A stretch of 64,000 nt of DNA, taken from positions 3,104,139-3,168,138 of the forward strand of contig NZ_CH672413.1 in assembly GCF_000152705.1 (NCBI RefSeq). Direction: 5' to 3'. Origin of the DNA: Janibacter sp. HTCC2649 (GTDB lineage: Bacteria; Actinomycetota; Actinomycetes; Actinomycetales; Dermatophilaceae). Shown here one piece after another: positions 54,463 through 63,640 of the stretch (positions are counted from its first letter, which is position 1; each line of letters opens with the position of its first letter). The notes under the pieces are model-generated. The model ran no database searches. It was not told the origin of the DNA and saw nothing but the letters and a program-made list of their open reading frames with translations. Made by a program: the position numbers and the translations under genes.

Positions 54463-54921
54463 ATGGCCTCGCGCCAGCGCGTGCCGCGACCGGATGACGA
54501 AGCACCCGTCTTCGTCATCTCGGTCGCGGCCGAACTCGCGGGCATGCACGCCCAGACGTTGCGTCAGTACGACCGGATCGGACTCGTCACTCCGTCGCGC
54601 ACCAGGGGTGGCGGTCGCCGCTACTCGGCGCGCGACGTCGAGCTCCTCCGTGAGGTGCAGCGTCTTTCGCAGGAGGAAGGCATCAGCCTCCCCGGCATCG
54701 CTCGTATCCTCGAGCTCGAGAACCACGTCGATGCCCTGCAGTCCCGGGTCGCCGAGCTGACCCTCGAGGCCGAGCGGCTGCGCATCGCCGCGTCCGGCGG
54801 GTCGCGGATCTTCTCCGTGGGCCCCGGCGGCGAGATTCTCGCCAGCCGCCTGGGAGAGCGCCCACGCCGCCGCCCCGGTGGCGGGTCGGCGTCGCAGGCG
54901 CTCGTCCTCTGGCGCCCCTGA
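54463..54921 (+). CDS. hspR: heat shock repressor HspR (MerR family)
   Basis: A 152-residue MerR-type protein: FVISVAAELAGMHAQTLRQYDRIGLVTPSRTRGGGRRYSARDVELLREVQRLSQEEGISLPGIARILELE, then a coiled coil with VAELTLEAERLRIA. HspR binds HAIR boxes, with DnaK as co-repressor in Streptomyces. It starts 2 nt after dnaJ and completes the dnaK-grpE-dnaJ-hspR autoregulated operon. Confidence 0.95.
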   Translation: MASRQRVPRPDDEAPVFVISVAAELAGMHAQTLRQYDRIGLVTPSRTRGGGRRYSARDVELLREVQRLSQEEGISLPGIARILELENHVDALQSRVAELTLEAERLRIAASGGSRIFSVGPGGEILASRLGERPRRRPGGGSASQALVLWRP

Positions 54922-54964
54922 GTCCTCATCACTGCGTGATGGGAGGCGGGCTACTGTCGCGGTC

Positions 54965-55726
54965 ATGGCAGGACAACCCGAGGTCGAGGACAGCCGTCCG
55001 ACCAAGCAGTCGCAGGTCGTCTCGCGTCTTCGAACCCTGGCGGACACCCTGGGTTCGGGGGCGATGCTCCCGACCGAGCGGACGCTCGCCGAAGAGTGGG
55101 GCGTTGCGCGCATGACCGTGCGTGGCGCCATTGCCGTTCTCACGCGCGAGGGAAGGTTGCGTGCCGAGCAGGGGCGTGGGACCTTCGTGCGGCCACCGGC
55201 CATCGCCCTGAGGGTGAGGTTGGGGTCGTTCGCCGATGAGGTCAAGCGGGCCCAGCTCAACCCCACGACGCGAACCCTCGAGCGGTCACTTGACGATGCT
55301 CCACCCGAGGCGGTGCGGGCCCACCTGCGTCTGAGGGCCGGGGCTGCGGCCGTGCGGCTGGACCGACTCCGCCTCGGCGACGGCAATCCCCTTGCGCTGG
55401 AACGCGTTTGGCTCCCCGCCAGTCTCGCCCGTCCGCTGCTCAAGGGCGAGCCGCCGGCCAGTTTGTATGGCTGGCTCGGCGATCGCGGCCACCTGCCGGA
55501 CGCGGGTGAGGAAAGCGTGGTCGTGGGCTTCCCGACGGCCCCCGAGCAGCACCACCTGGCCATCTCGTCGGCGGCCCCGATCGTGCGGCTCACCCGTCGG
55601 GCCACGGCCGCCGGCGTCCCCGTCGAGTACGCGGAGGCGGTCCTCCCTGCCGATCGCTACGAGTTGTGGTTCCCGCTCGCTGCCGGACCGGATGGACGAC
55701 TGACGGCTGCACCGGAAGCCCGCTGA
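54965..55726 (+). CDS. GntR family regulator with UTRA domain (HutC subfamily)
   Basis: A 253-residue regulator: the wHTH VVSRLRTLADTLGSGAMLPTERTLAEEWGVARMTVRGAIAVLTREGRLRAEQGRGTFV is followed by a UTRA ligand domain (RVRLGSFADEVKRAQLNPTTRTLERS, ending VEYAEAVLPADRYELWFPL). HutC-type proteins bind sugars, sugar phosphates or urocanate; this one is far from the hut blocks, so no ligand is assigned. TACTGT (54952-54957) 7 nt before the ATG suggests a leaderless mRNA. Confidence 0.9.
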   Translation: MAGQPEVEDSRPTKQSQVVSRLRTLADTLGSGAMLPTERTLAEEWGVARMTVRGAIAVLTREGRLRAEQGRGTFVRPPAIALRVRLGSFADEVKRAQLNPTTRTLERSLDDAPPEAVRAHLRLRAGAAAVRLDRLRLGDGNPLALERVWLPASLARPLLKGEPPASLYGWLGDRGHLPDAGEESVVVGFPTAPEQHHLAISSAAPIVRLTRRATAAGVPVEYAEAVLPADRYELWFPLAAGPDGRLTAAPEAR

Positions 55727-55744
55727 GCGGCATACTCACGATTC

Positions 55745-56011
55745 ATGACAGAGCACCTACTCCTCTTCCCCGACCGCGACGTGGCGCAGGAGATCGCCGC
55801 CGACCTCGCTGACGAGGGCTTCAGCGAGGTTCGGGTCCTGCGTGTGGCCCTTGCGGGTGAGGACGACGCCGAGGACCACGAGTGGGGCGTCCACGTGCGC
55901 GAGGACGCGGTCACCGACGAATCGGGCCCGGTGGAGAGCGGCTTGCGTGACCGCTTCAGGGCCCTCGCGGAGGAGCATCACGGCTGGTACGACCCCGAGC
56001 CGAACGCCTGA
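55745..56011 (+). CDS. RraB-like small protein
   Basis: An 88-residue acidic protein: HLLLFPDRDVAQEIAADLADEGFSEVRVLRVALAGE, EWGVHVREDAV, and FRALAEEHHGWYDPE at the end. This matches the single-domain RraB (ribonuclease E regulator B) pattern, although in actinobacteria the family's function is untested. A CATACT box (55732-55737), part of a GGCATAC motif, lies 7 nt before the ATG: probable leaderless mRNA. It lies 18 nt after the GntR gene. Confidence 0.65.
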   Translation: MTEHLLLFPDRDVAQEIAADLADEGFSEVRVLRVALAGEDDAEDHEWGVHVREDAVTDESGPVESGLRDRFRALAEEHHGWYDPEPNA

Positions 56012-56150
56012 ACCGGACAACGCGGGGCCACGACTGGCGGGGCGGACGTCCGCGGCGACTCGCTCTGACCGGTTCGGCTGTCGGGTCGGCCTGCCGTGTC
56101 ATGTGGTGGATCCCACGATCTGGAGGTCCAGCTCCCGAAAATGTCCGATT

Positions 56151-56173
56151 GTCCTTGTCCGCCGGACAAGGAC
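56151..56173. promoter_or_regulatory. palindromic operator upstream of mmsA operon
   Basis: GTCCTTGTCC (56151-56160) and GGACAAGGAC (56164-56173) are perfect inverted 10-mers around GCC. Additional half-site-like copies (ATGTCCGATT before it, AAGGACAGG after it) surround it. It lies about 105 bp before mmsA, and a possible -10 TAGCAT is at 56219-56224. The binding protein is unknown; a sugar-responsive regulator is likely. Confidence 0.6.
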
Positions 56174-56277
56174 GGGCGTCCCGCCGCCAAGGTGGACGTC
56201 AAGGACAGGTGACGGGTCTAGCATCGGCTCACCGAGGCCAGCGAGGTCCTCGGTGAGTGACTCGATGAGGAGACGAT

Positions 56278-57837
56278 GTGGCCGGTTCGGCACCCATCCT
56301 GGAGATGACGGGCATCACCAAGACTTTTCCTGGTGTGAAGGCCCTCTCCGACGTCACCCTGACGGTGCGCCGCGGTGACGTCCACGCGATCTGCGGTGAG
56401 AACGGCGCGGGCAAGTCGACCTTGATGAAGGTCCTGTCCGGCGTCCACCCGAGTGGCACCTATGACGGCACGATCCGCTTCAACGGAGCCGAGGTGACCT
56501 TCAACAACATCCGCGACTCCGAGCACGCCGGCATCGTGATCATCCACCAGGAACTGGCGCTCATCCCCGAGCTCTCCATCGCCGAGAACATCTTCCTCGG
56601 CAACGAGGAGACCAAGCGCGGCGCCATCGACTGGGTCAAGACCAACAACCGCGCCCGTGACCTCCTGGCCCGTGTCGGCCTCGCGGAGGATCCCGAGACG
56701 CCGATCAAGAACATCGGCGTCGGCAAGCAGCAGCTCGTCGAGATCGCCAAGGCTCTCGCCAAGGACGTCCAGCTGCTCATCCTCGACGAGCCCACGGCGG
56801 CGCTCAACGAGGAGGACTCGCGCCACCTGCTCGACCTCATCCGTGGGCTGCAGGGCAAGGGCATCACCTCGATCATGATCAGCCACAAGCTCAACGAGAT
56901 CGAAGCCATCTCCAACGCGATCACGATCATCCGCGACGGCGAGACGGTGGAGACCCTCGACGTCCGCGAAGGCGCCGTCGACGAGGACCGCATCATCCGC
57001 GGCATGGTCGGACGCTCGCTCGAGTCGCGCTTCCCCGACCACACGCCGGAGATCGGCGAGGTCATGTTCGAGATCAAGAACTGGACCGTTGCCCACCCCC
57101 AGGTGGCCGACCGACTGGTCGCCAAGCAGTCCGAGTTCTTCGTGCGCCGCGGTGAGATCGTCGGCTTCGCCGGGCTCATGGGTTCGGGCCGCACCGAGCT
57201 GATGCGCTCGATCTTCGGTCACTCCTACGGCACGTGGGTGAGTGGTGAGATGACGCTCAACGGCAAGCGGGTCGACCTGCGCAGCGTCCCGGCCGCCATC
57301 GACGCGGGGATCGGCTACCTCACCGAGGACCGCAAGAGCCTGGGGCTCAATCTTCTGGACGACATCAAGACCACGACGGTCTCGGCCAAGCTCAAGAAGA
57401 TCTCGCACAACTTCGTCATCGACCGGCGTGCCGAGCACTCCGCGGCTGATGACTACCGCAAGGCGCTGCGCACCAAGACCCCGTCGGTGGACTACGGCGT
57501 GGCCAAGCTCTCGGGCGGCAACCAGCAGAAGGTCGTCCTGGCCAAGTGGCTGTTCACCGACCCGGACCTGCTCATCCTCGATGAACCCACCCGTGGCATC
57601 GACGTCGGCGCCAAGTTCGAGATCTACGGGATCATCCAGCGCCTCGCGAGCGAGGGCAAGGGCGTCATCGTGGTCAGCTCCGAGCTGCCCGAGCTGCTCG
57701 GTCTGAGCGACCGGATCTACACGATCAGCGAGGGCCGGATCACTGGTGTCCTCGACAAGGGCGCGGCGGACCAGGAGTCCCTCATGCGCCTCATGACAAA
57801 GACCTCGCACACCTCCACCCCGAAGGACGCTGCATGA
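56278..57837 (+). CDS. mmsA: multiple-monosaccharide ABC transporter ATPase
   Basis: A 519-residue protein with two ABC domains. Domain 1: Walker A CGENGAGKST, signature-like NIGVGKQQLVEIAKAL, Walker B LLILDEPTAALNEED. Domain 2: the degenerate loop GFAGLMGSGRTELMRS instead of Walker A, signature LSGGNQQKVVLAKWL, Walker B DLLILDEPTRGID. This is the carbohydrate-2 type. MITKTFPGVKALSDVTLTVRRGDVHAICGENG and VIIHQELALIPELSIAENIFLGNE match MmsA. The GTG at 56278 is set by AGGAG 6 nt upstream. The stop overlaps mmsB by 4 nt. The substrate is probably an aldose such as xylose, arabinose or glucose. Confidence 0.92.
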   Translation: MAGSAPILEMTGITKTFPGVKALSDVTLTVRRGDVHAICGENGAGKSTLMKVLSGVHPSGTYDGTIRFNGAEVTFNNIRDSEHAGIVIIHQELALIPELSIAENIFLGNEETKRGAIDWVKTNNRARDLLARVGLAEDPETPIKNIGVGKQQLVEIAKALAKDVQLLILDEPTAALNEEDSRHLLDLIRGLQGKGITSIMISHKLNEIEAISNAITIIRDGETVETLDVREGAVDEDRIIRGMVGRSLESRFPDHTPEIGEVMFEIKNWTVAHPQVADRLVAKQSEFFVRRGEIVGFAGLMGSGRTELMRSIFGHSYGTWVSGEMTLNGKRVDLRSVPAAIDAGIGYLTEDRKSLGLNLLDDIKTTTVSAKLKKISHNFVIDRRAEHSAADDYRKALRTKTPSVDYGVAKLSGGNQQKVVLAKWLFTDPDLLILDEPTRGIDVGAKFEIYGIIQRLASEGKGVIVVSSELPELLGLSDRIYTISEGRITGVLDKGAADQESLMRLMTKTSHTSTPKDAA

Positions 57838-59126
57838 ACAAGCTCAAGGAGATCTTCGGAGGCGACACCCGCCAGTTCGGGATGATCTTTGCCCTGGTCG
57901 CCCTCATCGTGTTCTTCCAGTGGAAGACGGGCGGGCTGACCCTCGACCCCGGCAACGTCATCAACATCTTCCAGGGCAACAGCTACATCCTCGTCATGGC
58001 GATCGGGATGGTCCTCGTGATCATCGCGGGTCACATCGACCTGTCCGTCGGGTCGATCGCCGCGTTCGCGGGCATCTGCGTCGCCATCGCCATGCGCGAC
58101 TGGGGCATCCCCTGGTGGCTCGGCATCCTGCTCGGCCTCGGCATCGGTGCACTCGCCGGTGCATGGCAGGGCTTCTGGGTTGCCGTCGTCGGCATCCCGG
58201 CGTTCATCGTGACGCTCGCGGGCATGCTCATCTTCCGAGGCGCCAACCAGTGGGTCGGCCAGTCCAACACCGTCCCGGTCGGCGAGGGCTTCCAGAAGAT
58301 CGGAGCCGGCTACCTCCCTGAGGTCGGGCCCAACACCGGCTACAACAACCTGACGATCATCATCGGTCTGCTCGTCTGCGCAGCGATCGTCGGCGGCACC
58401 CTGTGGAACCGCCGCAACCAGGCCAAGATCGGCGCCGTGCTCGAGGACGTCACGGTGATGGCGATCCGTCTCCTCCTGATCTGCGTCGCCATCCTGGCCG
58501 TCGCCTTCCTCATGGCCTCCGGTCGCCGGGGGACCTCGCTCCCGATCTCGGCCCTCATCCTTGGCGGGCTCGTCCTGATCTACGGCTTCATCTCGACGCG
58601 CACGATCATCGGCCGCCATGTCTACGCCGTCGGCGGCAACCGCCACGCCGCCGAGCTCTCGGGTGTGCGCTCCAAGCGGGTCAACTTCTTCGTGATGATG
58701 AACATGTCGGTCCTCGCGGCACTCGCCGGAATGATGTTCGTCGCCCGCTCCAACGCGTCCGGTCCGTTCGACGGTGTCGGCTGGGAGCTCGAGGCCATCG
58801 CCGCCGTCTTCATCGGTGGTGCAGCCGTCACGGGCGGCGTCGGCACCGTGGTCGGAGCCGTCATCGGTGGTCTCGTCATGGCCGTCCTCAACAACGGCCT
58901 CCAGCTCATGGGCATCGGCGCCGACTGGACCCAGATCATCAAGGGCCTCGTCCTGCTCGCGGCCGTCGCCTTCGACGTCTACAACAAGTCCCAGGGTCGG
59001 CGCTCCCTCATCGGCCTCATGATGCAGAACTTCGGCGGTCGCAAGACCGATCAGGCCGACGCGACGGTGGCGCCCACCAACTCCGTCACGGCGGAGACCG
59101 GACCCACGCTCAACGAGCAGCCCTGA
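57834..59126 (+). CDS. mmsB: multiple-monosaccharide ABC transporter permease
   Basis: A 430-residue permease of the BPD_transp_2 (ribose/xylose) type with about 10-11 helices. SYILVMAIGMVLVIIAGHIDLSVGSIAAFAG is the diagnostic block near residue 40; HVYAVGGNRHAAELSGVRSKRVNFF and AVFIGGAAVTGGVGTVVGAVIGGLVM follow. The C terminus is a Thr/Asn-rich cytoplasmic tail. It is translationally coupled to mmsA, with chvE 74 nt downstream. Confidence 0.93.
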   Translation: MNKLKEIFGGDTRQFGMIFALVALIVFFQWKTGGLTLDPGNVINIFQGNSYILVMAIGMVLVIIAGHIDLSVGSIAAFAGICVAIAMRDWGIPWWLGILLGLGIGALAGAWQGFWVAVVGIPAFIVTLAGMLIFRGANQWVGQSNTVPVGEGFQKIGAGYLPEVGPNTGYNNLTIIIGLLVCAAIVGGTLWNRRNQAKIGAVLEDVTVMAIRLLLICVAILAVAFLMASGRRGTSLPISALILGGLVLIYGFISTRTIIGRHVYAVGGNRHAAELSGVRSKRVNFFVMMNMSVLAALAGMMFVARSNASGPFDGVGWELEAIAAVFIGGAAVTGGVGTVVGAVIGGLVMAVLNNGLQLMGIGADWTQIIKGLVLLAAVAFDVYNKSQGRRSLIGLMMQNFGGRKTDQADATVAPTNSVTAETGPTLNEQP

Positions 59127-59200
59127 CCCACAACTCAATACGCACCACAGGTGACGTTTCCGCCCCGGGTCCGTCACGGCATACGAAAGAAAGAGACGAC

Positions 59201-60307
59201 ATGCGCTCCCTCACCAAGTTGATGGCGGTTTCCGCCGTCGCAGCTCTCGCGCTGACCGGTTGCGGTCGGGCTGACGAGGACACCCCCGCCGCCACGTCGA
59301 GCGGCGGTGCCACCGGCGCGACCGGTGGCTTCGCTGCCGACTCGCTGATCGGTGTTTCCCTCCCCCAGAAGACCTCCGAGAACTGGGTCCTCGCCGAGAG
59401 CCTGTTCAAGGACGGCCTCGCCGCAGCCGGCTTCAAGGCCGACGTGCAGTTCGCCAACGGCGGTGTCGGCGAGCAGCAGAACCAGCTCCAGTCCATGGTC
59501 ACCAAGGGCGCCAAGGTCGTCGTCGTCGGCGCCATCGACGGTGCGCAGCTCGGCACCCAGGTCAAGGCAGCCAAGGACTCCGGCGCCACGGTCATCGCCT
59601 ACGACCGCCTGCTGCTCAACACGGCCGCTGTTGACTACTACGTCGCCTACGACAACTTCAAGGTCGGTGTGCTGCAGGGCAACGCGCTCCTCGAGGGCAT
59701 GGCCGCCAAGAAGCCGGCCGGTCCCTACAACATCGAGCTCTTCGCCGGTTCGCCCGACGACGCCAACGCCAAGGTCTTCTTCGACGGCGCGATGAGCGTC
59801 CTCCAGCCGAAGATCACCGACGGCACGCTCAAGGTCGTCTCCGGTCAGACGCAGTTCACCCAGGCCGTCACCCAGGGCTGGAAGGCCGAGAACGCGCAGA
59901 AGCGCGCCGACACCCTCCTCTCCGCGAACTACTCGTCGGCCACGCTCGATGGCGTTCTCTCCCCGAATGACACCCTCGCCCGCGCGGTCATCACGTCGGT
60001 CAAGGCTGCTGGCAAGCCGATCCCGGTCATCACCGGTCAGGACTCCGAGGTCGAGTCGGTGAAGTCGATCATGGCTGGCGAGCAGTACTCCACGATCAAC
60101 AAGGACACCCGCGCTCTCGTCGCCGAGACGATCAAGATGGTCCAGGCCCTCCAGAAGGGCGAGAAGCCGACCGTCAACGACGACAAGTCCTACAACAACA
60201 CCGTGAAGGTCGTCCCGGCCAACCTGCTGGCGCCGCACATCGTCACGAAGGCGAACGCCAAGGAGGAGTACGCCAACGACCCGACCCTGTCCAAGCTCAC
60301 CAACTGA
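59201..60307 (+). CDS. chvE: monosaccharide-binding lipoprotein, ChvE-like
   Basis: A 368-residue lipoprotein with lipobox LTGC (Cys about 22) and a short Ala/Gly/Thr linker. The periplasmic-binding fold opens SLIGVSLPQKTSENWVLAESLFKDGLAAAGFKADVQFANGG; QLQSMVTKGAKVVVVGAIDG, VIAYDRLLL and VITGQDSEVESVKSIMAGEQYSTINKDTRALV carry typical sugar contacts. ChvE-type proteins bind aldoses such as galactose, glucose and arabinose. The ATG at 59201 has GAAAG upstream, preceded by a GGCATAC motif at 59179. A strong terminator follows. Confidence 0.92.
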   Translation: MRSLTKLMAVSAVAALALTGCGRADEDTPAATSSGGATGATGGFAADSLIGVSLPQKTSENWVLAESLFKDGLAAAGFKADVQFANGGVGEQQNQLQSMVTKGAKVVVVGAIDGAQLGTQVKAAKDSGATVIAYDRLLLNTAAVDYYVAYDNFKVGVLQGNALLEGMAAKKPAGPYNIELFAGSPDDANAKVFFDGAMSVLQPKITDGTLKVVSGQTQFTQAVTQGWKAENAQKRADTLLSANYSSATLDGVLSPNDTLARAVITSVKAAGKPIPVITGQDSEVESVKSIMAGEQYSTINKDTRALVAETIKMVQALQKGEKPTVNDDKSYNNTVKVVPANLLAPHIVTKANAKEEYANDPTLSKLTN

Positions 60308-60332
60308 GCTGACAGCGGCAGGTCCACACGCA

Positions 60333-60369
60333 CTCGACCCCGTCACCCCCTCCCGGTGGCGGGGTCGAG
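60333..60369. terminator. terminator after the mmsA-mmsB-chvE operon
   Basis: CTCGACCCCGTCACC (60333-60347) pairs at 14 of 15 positions with GGTGGCGGGGTCGAG (60355-60369) across a 7-nt loop. It lies 26 nt after the chvE stop and 50 nt from the end of the convergent GntR gene, so it can serve both. Confidence 0.75.
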
Positions 60370-60418
60370 GCACGTCTGCGTGGCGTGGTGAAACGGCACA
60401 GCGGCGTATGCCGCCCGC

Positions 60419-61168
60419 TCATCCCCGCGTCTTGGGTGCCTGTGTCTGCTCGGCCCAGAGTTGTTTGGTCTCGCCCATGGTGCGGCTCATGATCGCGACC
60501 ATCGCGGCATGGGCCATGTCGCCGTCACCCCGCTGGATCGAGGAGGCGACGTCGGTATGGAGCTGGAGGGCATCGACATGGGGGTGGTGGGGCATGAGGC
60601 CGTAGGCGTGCCGACCCGTGAGGACCTCGGCCACCTGACGGTGCAGGTGCTCGAACATCTCGTTGCCCGAGGCGGCGAGGACGCGTCGGTGGAACTCGAT
60701 GTCGAGCGCGAGGAAGTCATCCATCCGTCCGTCCTGACCGGCGGCCCAGAGCTGGCCGGCGAGGGTGACGAGGCCGCTCGCCTCGAGGGGGAGCGCACGC
60801 TCGGCCGCCAACCGCGCGGCCTGAGGCTCGACGGCGGTGCGGAGCTCGGTGATGGACCTGAGCTGGATGAGACGCCCGTCGGTCGCGAGGCGCCAGCGGA
60901 TGACCAGCGGGTCGTAGACGTTCCAGGAGCCGGCATCGAGGACGACGGTGCCGACCTTGCGTCGGGATGCGACCAGACCCATGGAGGACAGGACTCGCAG
61001 GGCTTCGCGCACCACGGAGCGTGAGACGGCGTGCTCGGACACGAGGTCGTCGATGAACAGGACGGTCCGGGGCGCAAGGGTCCCGCCACAGATGGCCAGT
61101 CCAAGACTCTCGACGAGGCGCCCGTGCAGACCGGTGACCTGGTCGACGGGTCGGGGGGCAGCGGCCAT
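60419..61168 (-). CDS. GntR family regulator, FadR/FCD type (sugar-acid regulator-like)
   Basis: A 249-residue regulator: the wHTH LHGRLVESLGLAICGGTLAPRTVLFIDDLVSEHAVSRSVVREALRVLSSMGLVASRRKVGTVVL is followed by an FCD domain with metal-ligand candidates Asp in LALDIEFHRRVL and His in HTDVASSIQRGD. SWNVYDPLVIRWRL resembles DgoR and gluconate-type regulators. It is divergent from a sugar ABC operon (61310) and convergent with mmsA-chvE; the first is the likely target. Confidence 0.9.
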   Translation of the reverse strand: MAAAPRPVDQVTGLHGRLVESLGLAICGGTLAPRTVLFIDDLVSEHAVSRSVVREALRVLSSMGLVASRRKVGTVVLDAGSWNVYDPLVIRWRLATDGRLIQLRSITELRTAVEPQAARLAAERALPLEASGLVTLAGQLWAAGQDGRMDDFLALDIEFHRRVLAASGNEMFEHLHRQVAEVLTGRHAYGLMPHHPHVDALQLHTDVASSIQRGDGDMAHAAMVAIMSRTMGETKQLWAEQTQAPKTRG

Positions 61169-61199
61169 GCGTCAAAGCATACGCATTCTGGTCAAGGTC

Positions 61200-61229
61200 T
61201 TGCTCAAGTCATACTTATAGATCTAACAT
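61200..61229 (+). promoter_or_regulatory. promoter/operator of second sugar ABC operon
   Basis: TTGCTC (61200-61205) and TAACAT (61224-61229) are spaced 18 bp, with an AT-rich palindromic core TAGATCTA (61218-61225) across the spacer and -10. It lies in the 141-bp gap between the divergent GntR gene and the sugar-binding protein gene, a natural site for GntR repression. Confidence 0.5.
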
Positions 61230-61309
61230 CCCCTGATTAGACGGACGTAGTGGTCCGACGCGGCGACGGCTCCAACGACGGGGCGGCCTCGACACTCAAG
61301 GAGATCGAC

Positions 61310-62602
61310 GTGTTGCGACGCACAGCAGCCGGATCCGCTCTCGCCCTCGCCGCGGCACTCAGCCTGTCGGCCTGCGGCGGCGGCGGCGATGATGAAGGCA
61401 CCGGTTCCAAGACCATCCAGGTCACTCTCGCCAACCACGTGTGGACCGAGAACCTCAAGGCCGCCCTGCCCGAGTTCGAGAAGTCCACGGGACTCAAGGT
61501 CGAGCTCACCCAGCTCGGCGAGGACCAGCTCTCGGACCAGTACAACGTCAAGCTCAACGCAGGCACGAGCGACCTCGACGTGATGATGTACCGCCCTCTG
61601 CAGGAGGGCAAGCTCTTCGGCAAGAACGGCTACCTGTCCGACCTCACGGAGGACGTCAAGGGCGCCACGGACTGGAACTGGGGCGACTTCCAGCCGGGAC
61701 CGGTCGAGGCCGCCACCTATGACGACAAGGTCGTGGGCGTGCCGCTCATCACCGAGACCGAGGTCCTCTACTACCGCAAGGACCTCCTGGCGAAGGCCGG
61801 CTACTCCGCGCCTCCCAAGACGCTCGACGAGCTCAAGGAGGCGGCCGCCAAGGTGCAGGCTGCCAACCCCGGCGTCGCCGGGTTCGTCGCTCGCACCGGA
61901 AAGTCCGCGGCCGTCACGCAGTTCTCGAGCTACCTCTACAGCTTCGGCGGCAACTGGGTCGACGAGAGTGGCAAGGCGTCGGTCAACTCGGCCGAGGCCA
62001 AGCAGGCGTACGCGTACTACGGCGGGCTCCTCCACGACCACGGCCCCAAGAACGTCAGCACGGACATGAGCTGGCCCGAGGCCATGGCGATCTTCACCCA
62101 GGGCCAGGCCGCCTTCTACACCGAGGCGAGCTCGCTCTACAAGAACGCCACCGACCCGGCCAAGTCCAAGGTTTCCGAGACGGTCGGCTTCGCTCCCTTC
62201 CCGGAGGGCCCCGCCGGCTCCAAGCCCTACAACGTCCCGTCGTGGGCGCTGGGCATCAACGAGGCCTCCGAGAACAAGGCCAACGCGTGGAAGTTCATCG
62301 AGTGGGCCACCACCAAGGAACAGACCCTCGCCAACCAGAAGGCCGGCGTTCCCGGCGCACGCACCTCGGTCTCGAGTGACGCGGACGCGACGTCGACCTA
62401 CCCGAAGGACCTCGTCGAGGCGTCCACCGCCGGCGCCAAGAACGGTGTCGGTTTCGACCGACCCCAGGTCGTCAAGGTCCCCGAGGCTCGCGAGCTCGTC
62501 GGACTCCCGATCGTCGATGCGATCACCGGCAAGGACTCGGGCGCAGCAGCGGACGAGGCTGCCAAGGCCTTCCAGGCCCTGCTCGACGACGAAGCGAAGT
62601 GA
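61310..62602 (+). CDS. extracellular sugar-binding lipoprotein (MalE/family 1)
   Basis: A 430-residue binding protein with lipobox LSAC (Cys about 22) and a Gly/Asp linker. The fold opens IQVTLANHVWTENLKAALPEFEKSTGLKVELTQLGEDQLSDQYNVKLNAG; GVPLITETEVLYYRKDLLAKAGYSAPPKTLDELKEAA and WPEAMAIFTQGQAAFYTEASSLY are typical. It feeds the two permeases downstream. The GTG at 61310 has AAGGAG 6 nt upstream. No ATPase gene is visible before the window ends; a shared MsiK-type ATPase would be usual. The substrate is unknown, possibly an oligosaccharide or polyol. Confidence 0.92.
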   Translation: MLRRTAAGSALALAAALSLSACGGGGDDEGTGSKTIQVTLANHVWTENLKAALPEFEKSTGLKVELTQLGEDQLSDQYNVKLNAGTSDLDVMMYRPLQEGKLFGKNGYLSDLTEDVKGATDWNWGDFQPGPVEAATYDDKVVGVPLITETEVLYYRKDLLAKAGYSAPPKTLDELKEAAAKVQAANPGVAGFVARTGKSAAVTQFSSYLYSFGGNWVDESGKASVNSAEAKQAYAYYGGLLHDHGPKNVSTDMSWPEAMAIFTQGQAAFYTEASSLYKNATDPAKSKVSETVGFAPFPEGPAGSKPYNVPSWALGINEASENKANAWKFIEWATTKEQTLANQKAGVPGARTSVSSDADATSTYPKDLVEASTAGAKNGVGFDRPQVVKVPEARELVGLPIVDAITGKDSGAAADEAAKAFQALLDDEAK

Positions 62603-62722
62603 CGGGCTGACTCAAGCCCTCGTCACGACCCGCGGGACCTGGTGCCGAGCGCCGCAGTGCACTCGGCACCAGGACCCGGGCCAGATCCACCCGACACCCA
62701 CAGCAGCGAAGGTGAACCATCC

Positions 62723-63640
62723 ATGTCAGCTGACGCGCTCCCCGTGACGGGAACCTCAGGGTTCTCGCGCTGGGCGAACAATCACCGCAAGTGGCTCTTT
62801 GCCTCTCCTGCCATGGCGTTCGTCGCCGTGCTCATCATCTTCCCGGTTGCCTGGACCCTCTTTCTCAGCCTCACCGACGCCGAAGGGTCGGTGCGCGCGG
62901 AAAAGGAGTTCGTCGGGGCTCAGAACTACCTCGACGTGCTCACCGACACCGCGCGTTTCTGGCCCGCGGTGTGGCGCACCGTGCAGTTCACGGGTGTCGT
63001 GCTCCTCGTCGAGGTCGTCCTCGGCATGGCCATCGCTCTGCTCCTGTGGCGTCCGTTCAGGGGAGAGAAGTGGGTGAGGGTCGCGATCCTCATGCCCCTC
63101 GTCGCAACCCCGGTCGCCGTCGGCATGATGTGGCGGCTGATCTTCGACCCCAACATCGGCCTGGCCAACCAGGCCCTCGGCTGGGTCGGGATCCCCGCGC
63201 AGCCGTGGCTGGCCGGTGAGAACTCGGCCCTGTGGACGACGATGTTCATCGACATCTGGCAGTGGACCCCGATGGTGGTGCTCATCCTCCTCGCCGGCCT
63301 GACGTCCCTCTCGGACGAGCCGCAGGAGGCCGCCCTCATCGACGGTGCCAACGGCTGGCAGCGCTTCCGCTACATCACGCTCCCGCTGCTGAAGTCGACG
63401 GTGATCGTCGCGATCCTGCTCCGCGGCATCGACGCGCTCAAGACCTTCGACATCCTCTATGCCACCAAGGGCAAGGGCGGTGGCAGCTACCACGAGGTCG
63501 AGACGCTCAACGTCTACGCCTACGGCCTGAGCTTCGACTACAACGAGTACGGCACGAGCTCAACGGTCCTCATCATCTTCTTCCTCCTCATCATCGGCTC
63601 CATGTGGGTCCTCACCTCACGTCGGAAGGCGGACTACTGA
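62723..63640 (+). CDS. sugar ABC transporter permease (MalF-like)
   Basis: A 305-residue permease with six helices. The cytoplasmic ATPase-contact (EAA) loop is EAALIDGANGWQRFRYITLPLL; the first helix is FASPAMAFVAVLIIFPVAWTLFLSLTD. The sequence VGMMWRLIFDPNIGLANQALG is typical of the polyol/trehalose-type MalF group. The ATG at 62723 follows GAAGGTG; the stop overlaps the next permease start by one base. Confidence 0.92.
   Translation: MSADALPVTGTSGFSRWANNHRKWLFASPAMAFVAVLIIFPVAWTLFLSLTDAEGSVRAEKEFVGAQNYLDVLTDTARFWPAVWRTVQFTGVVLLVEVVLGMAIALLLWRPFRGEKWVRVAILMPLVATPVAVGMMWRLIFDPNIGLANQALGWVGIPAQPWLAGENSALWTTMFIDIWQWTPMVVLILLAGLTSLSDEPQEAALIDGANGWQRFRYITLPLLKSTVIVAILLRGIDALKTFDILYATKGKGGGSYHEVETLNVYAYGLSFDYNEYGTSSTVLIIFFLLIIGSMWVLTSRRKADY

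Noticed and set aside
60408-60605. A 65-codon plus-strand frame at the end of the GntR gene
   Set aside because: It is antisense to the FCD domain of a well-supported regulator and has no ribosome binding site.
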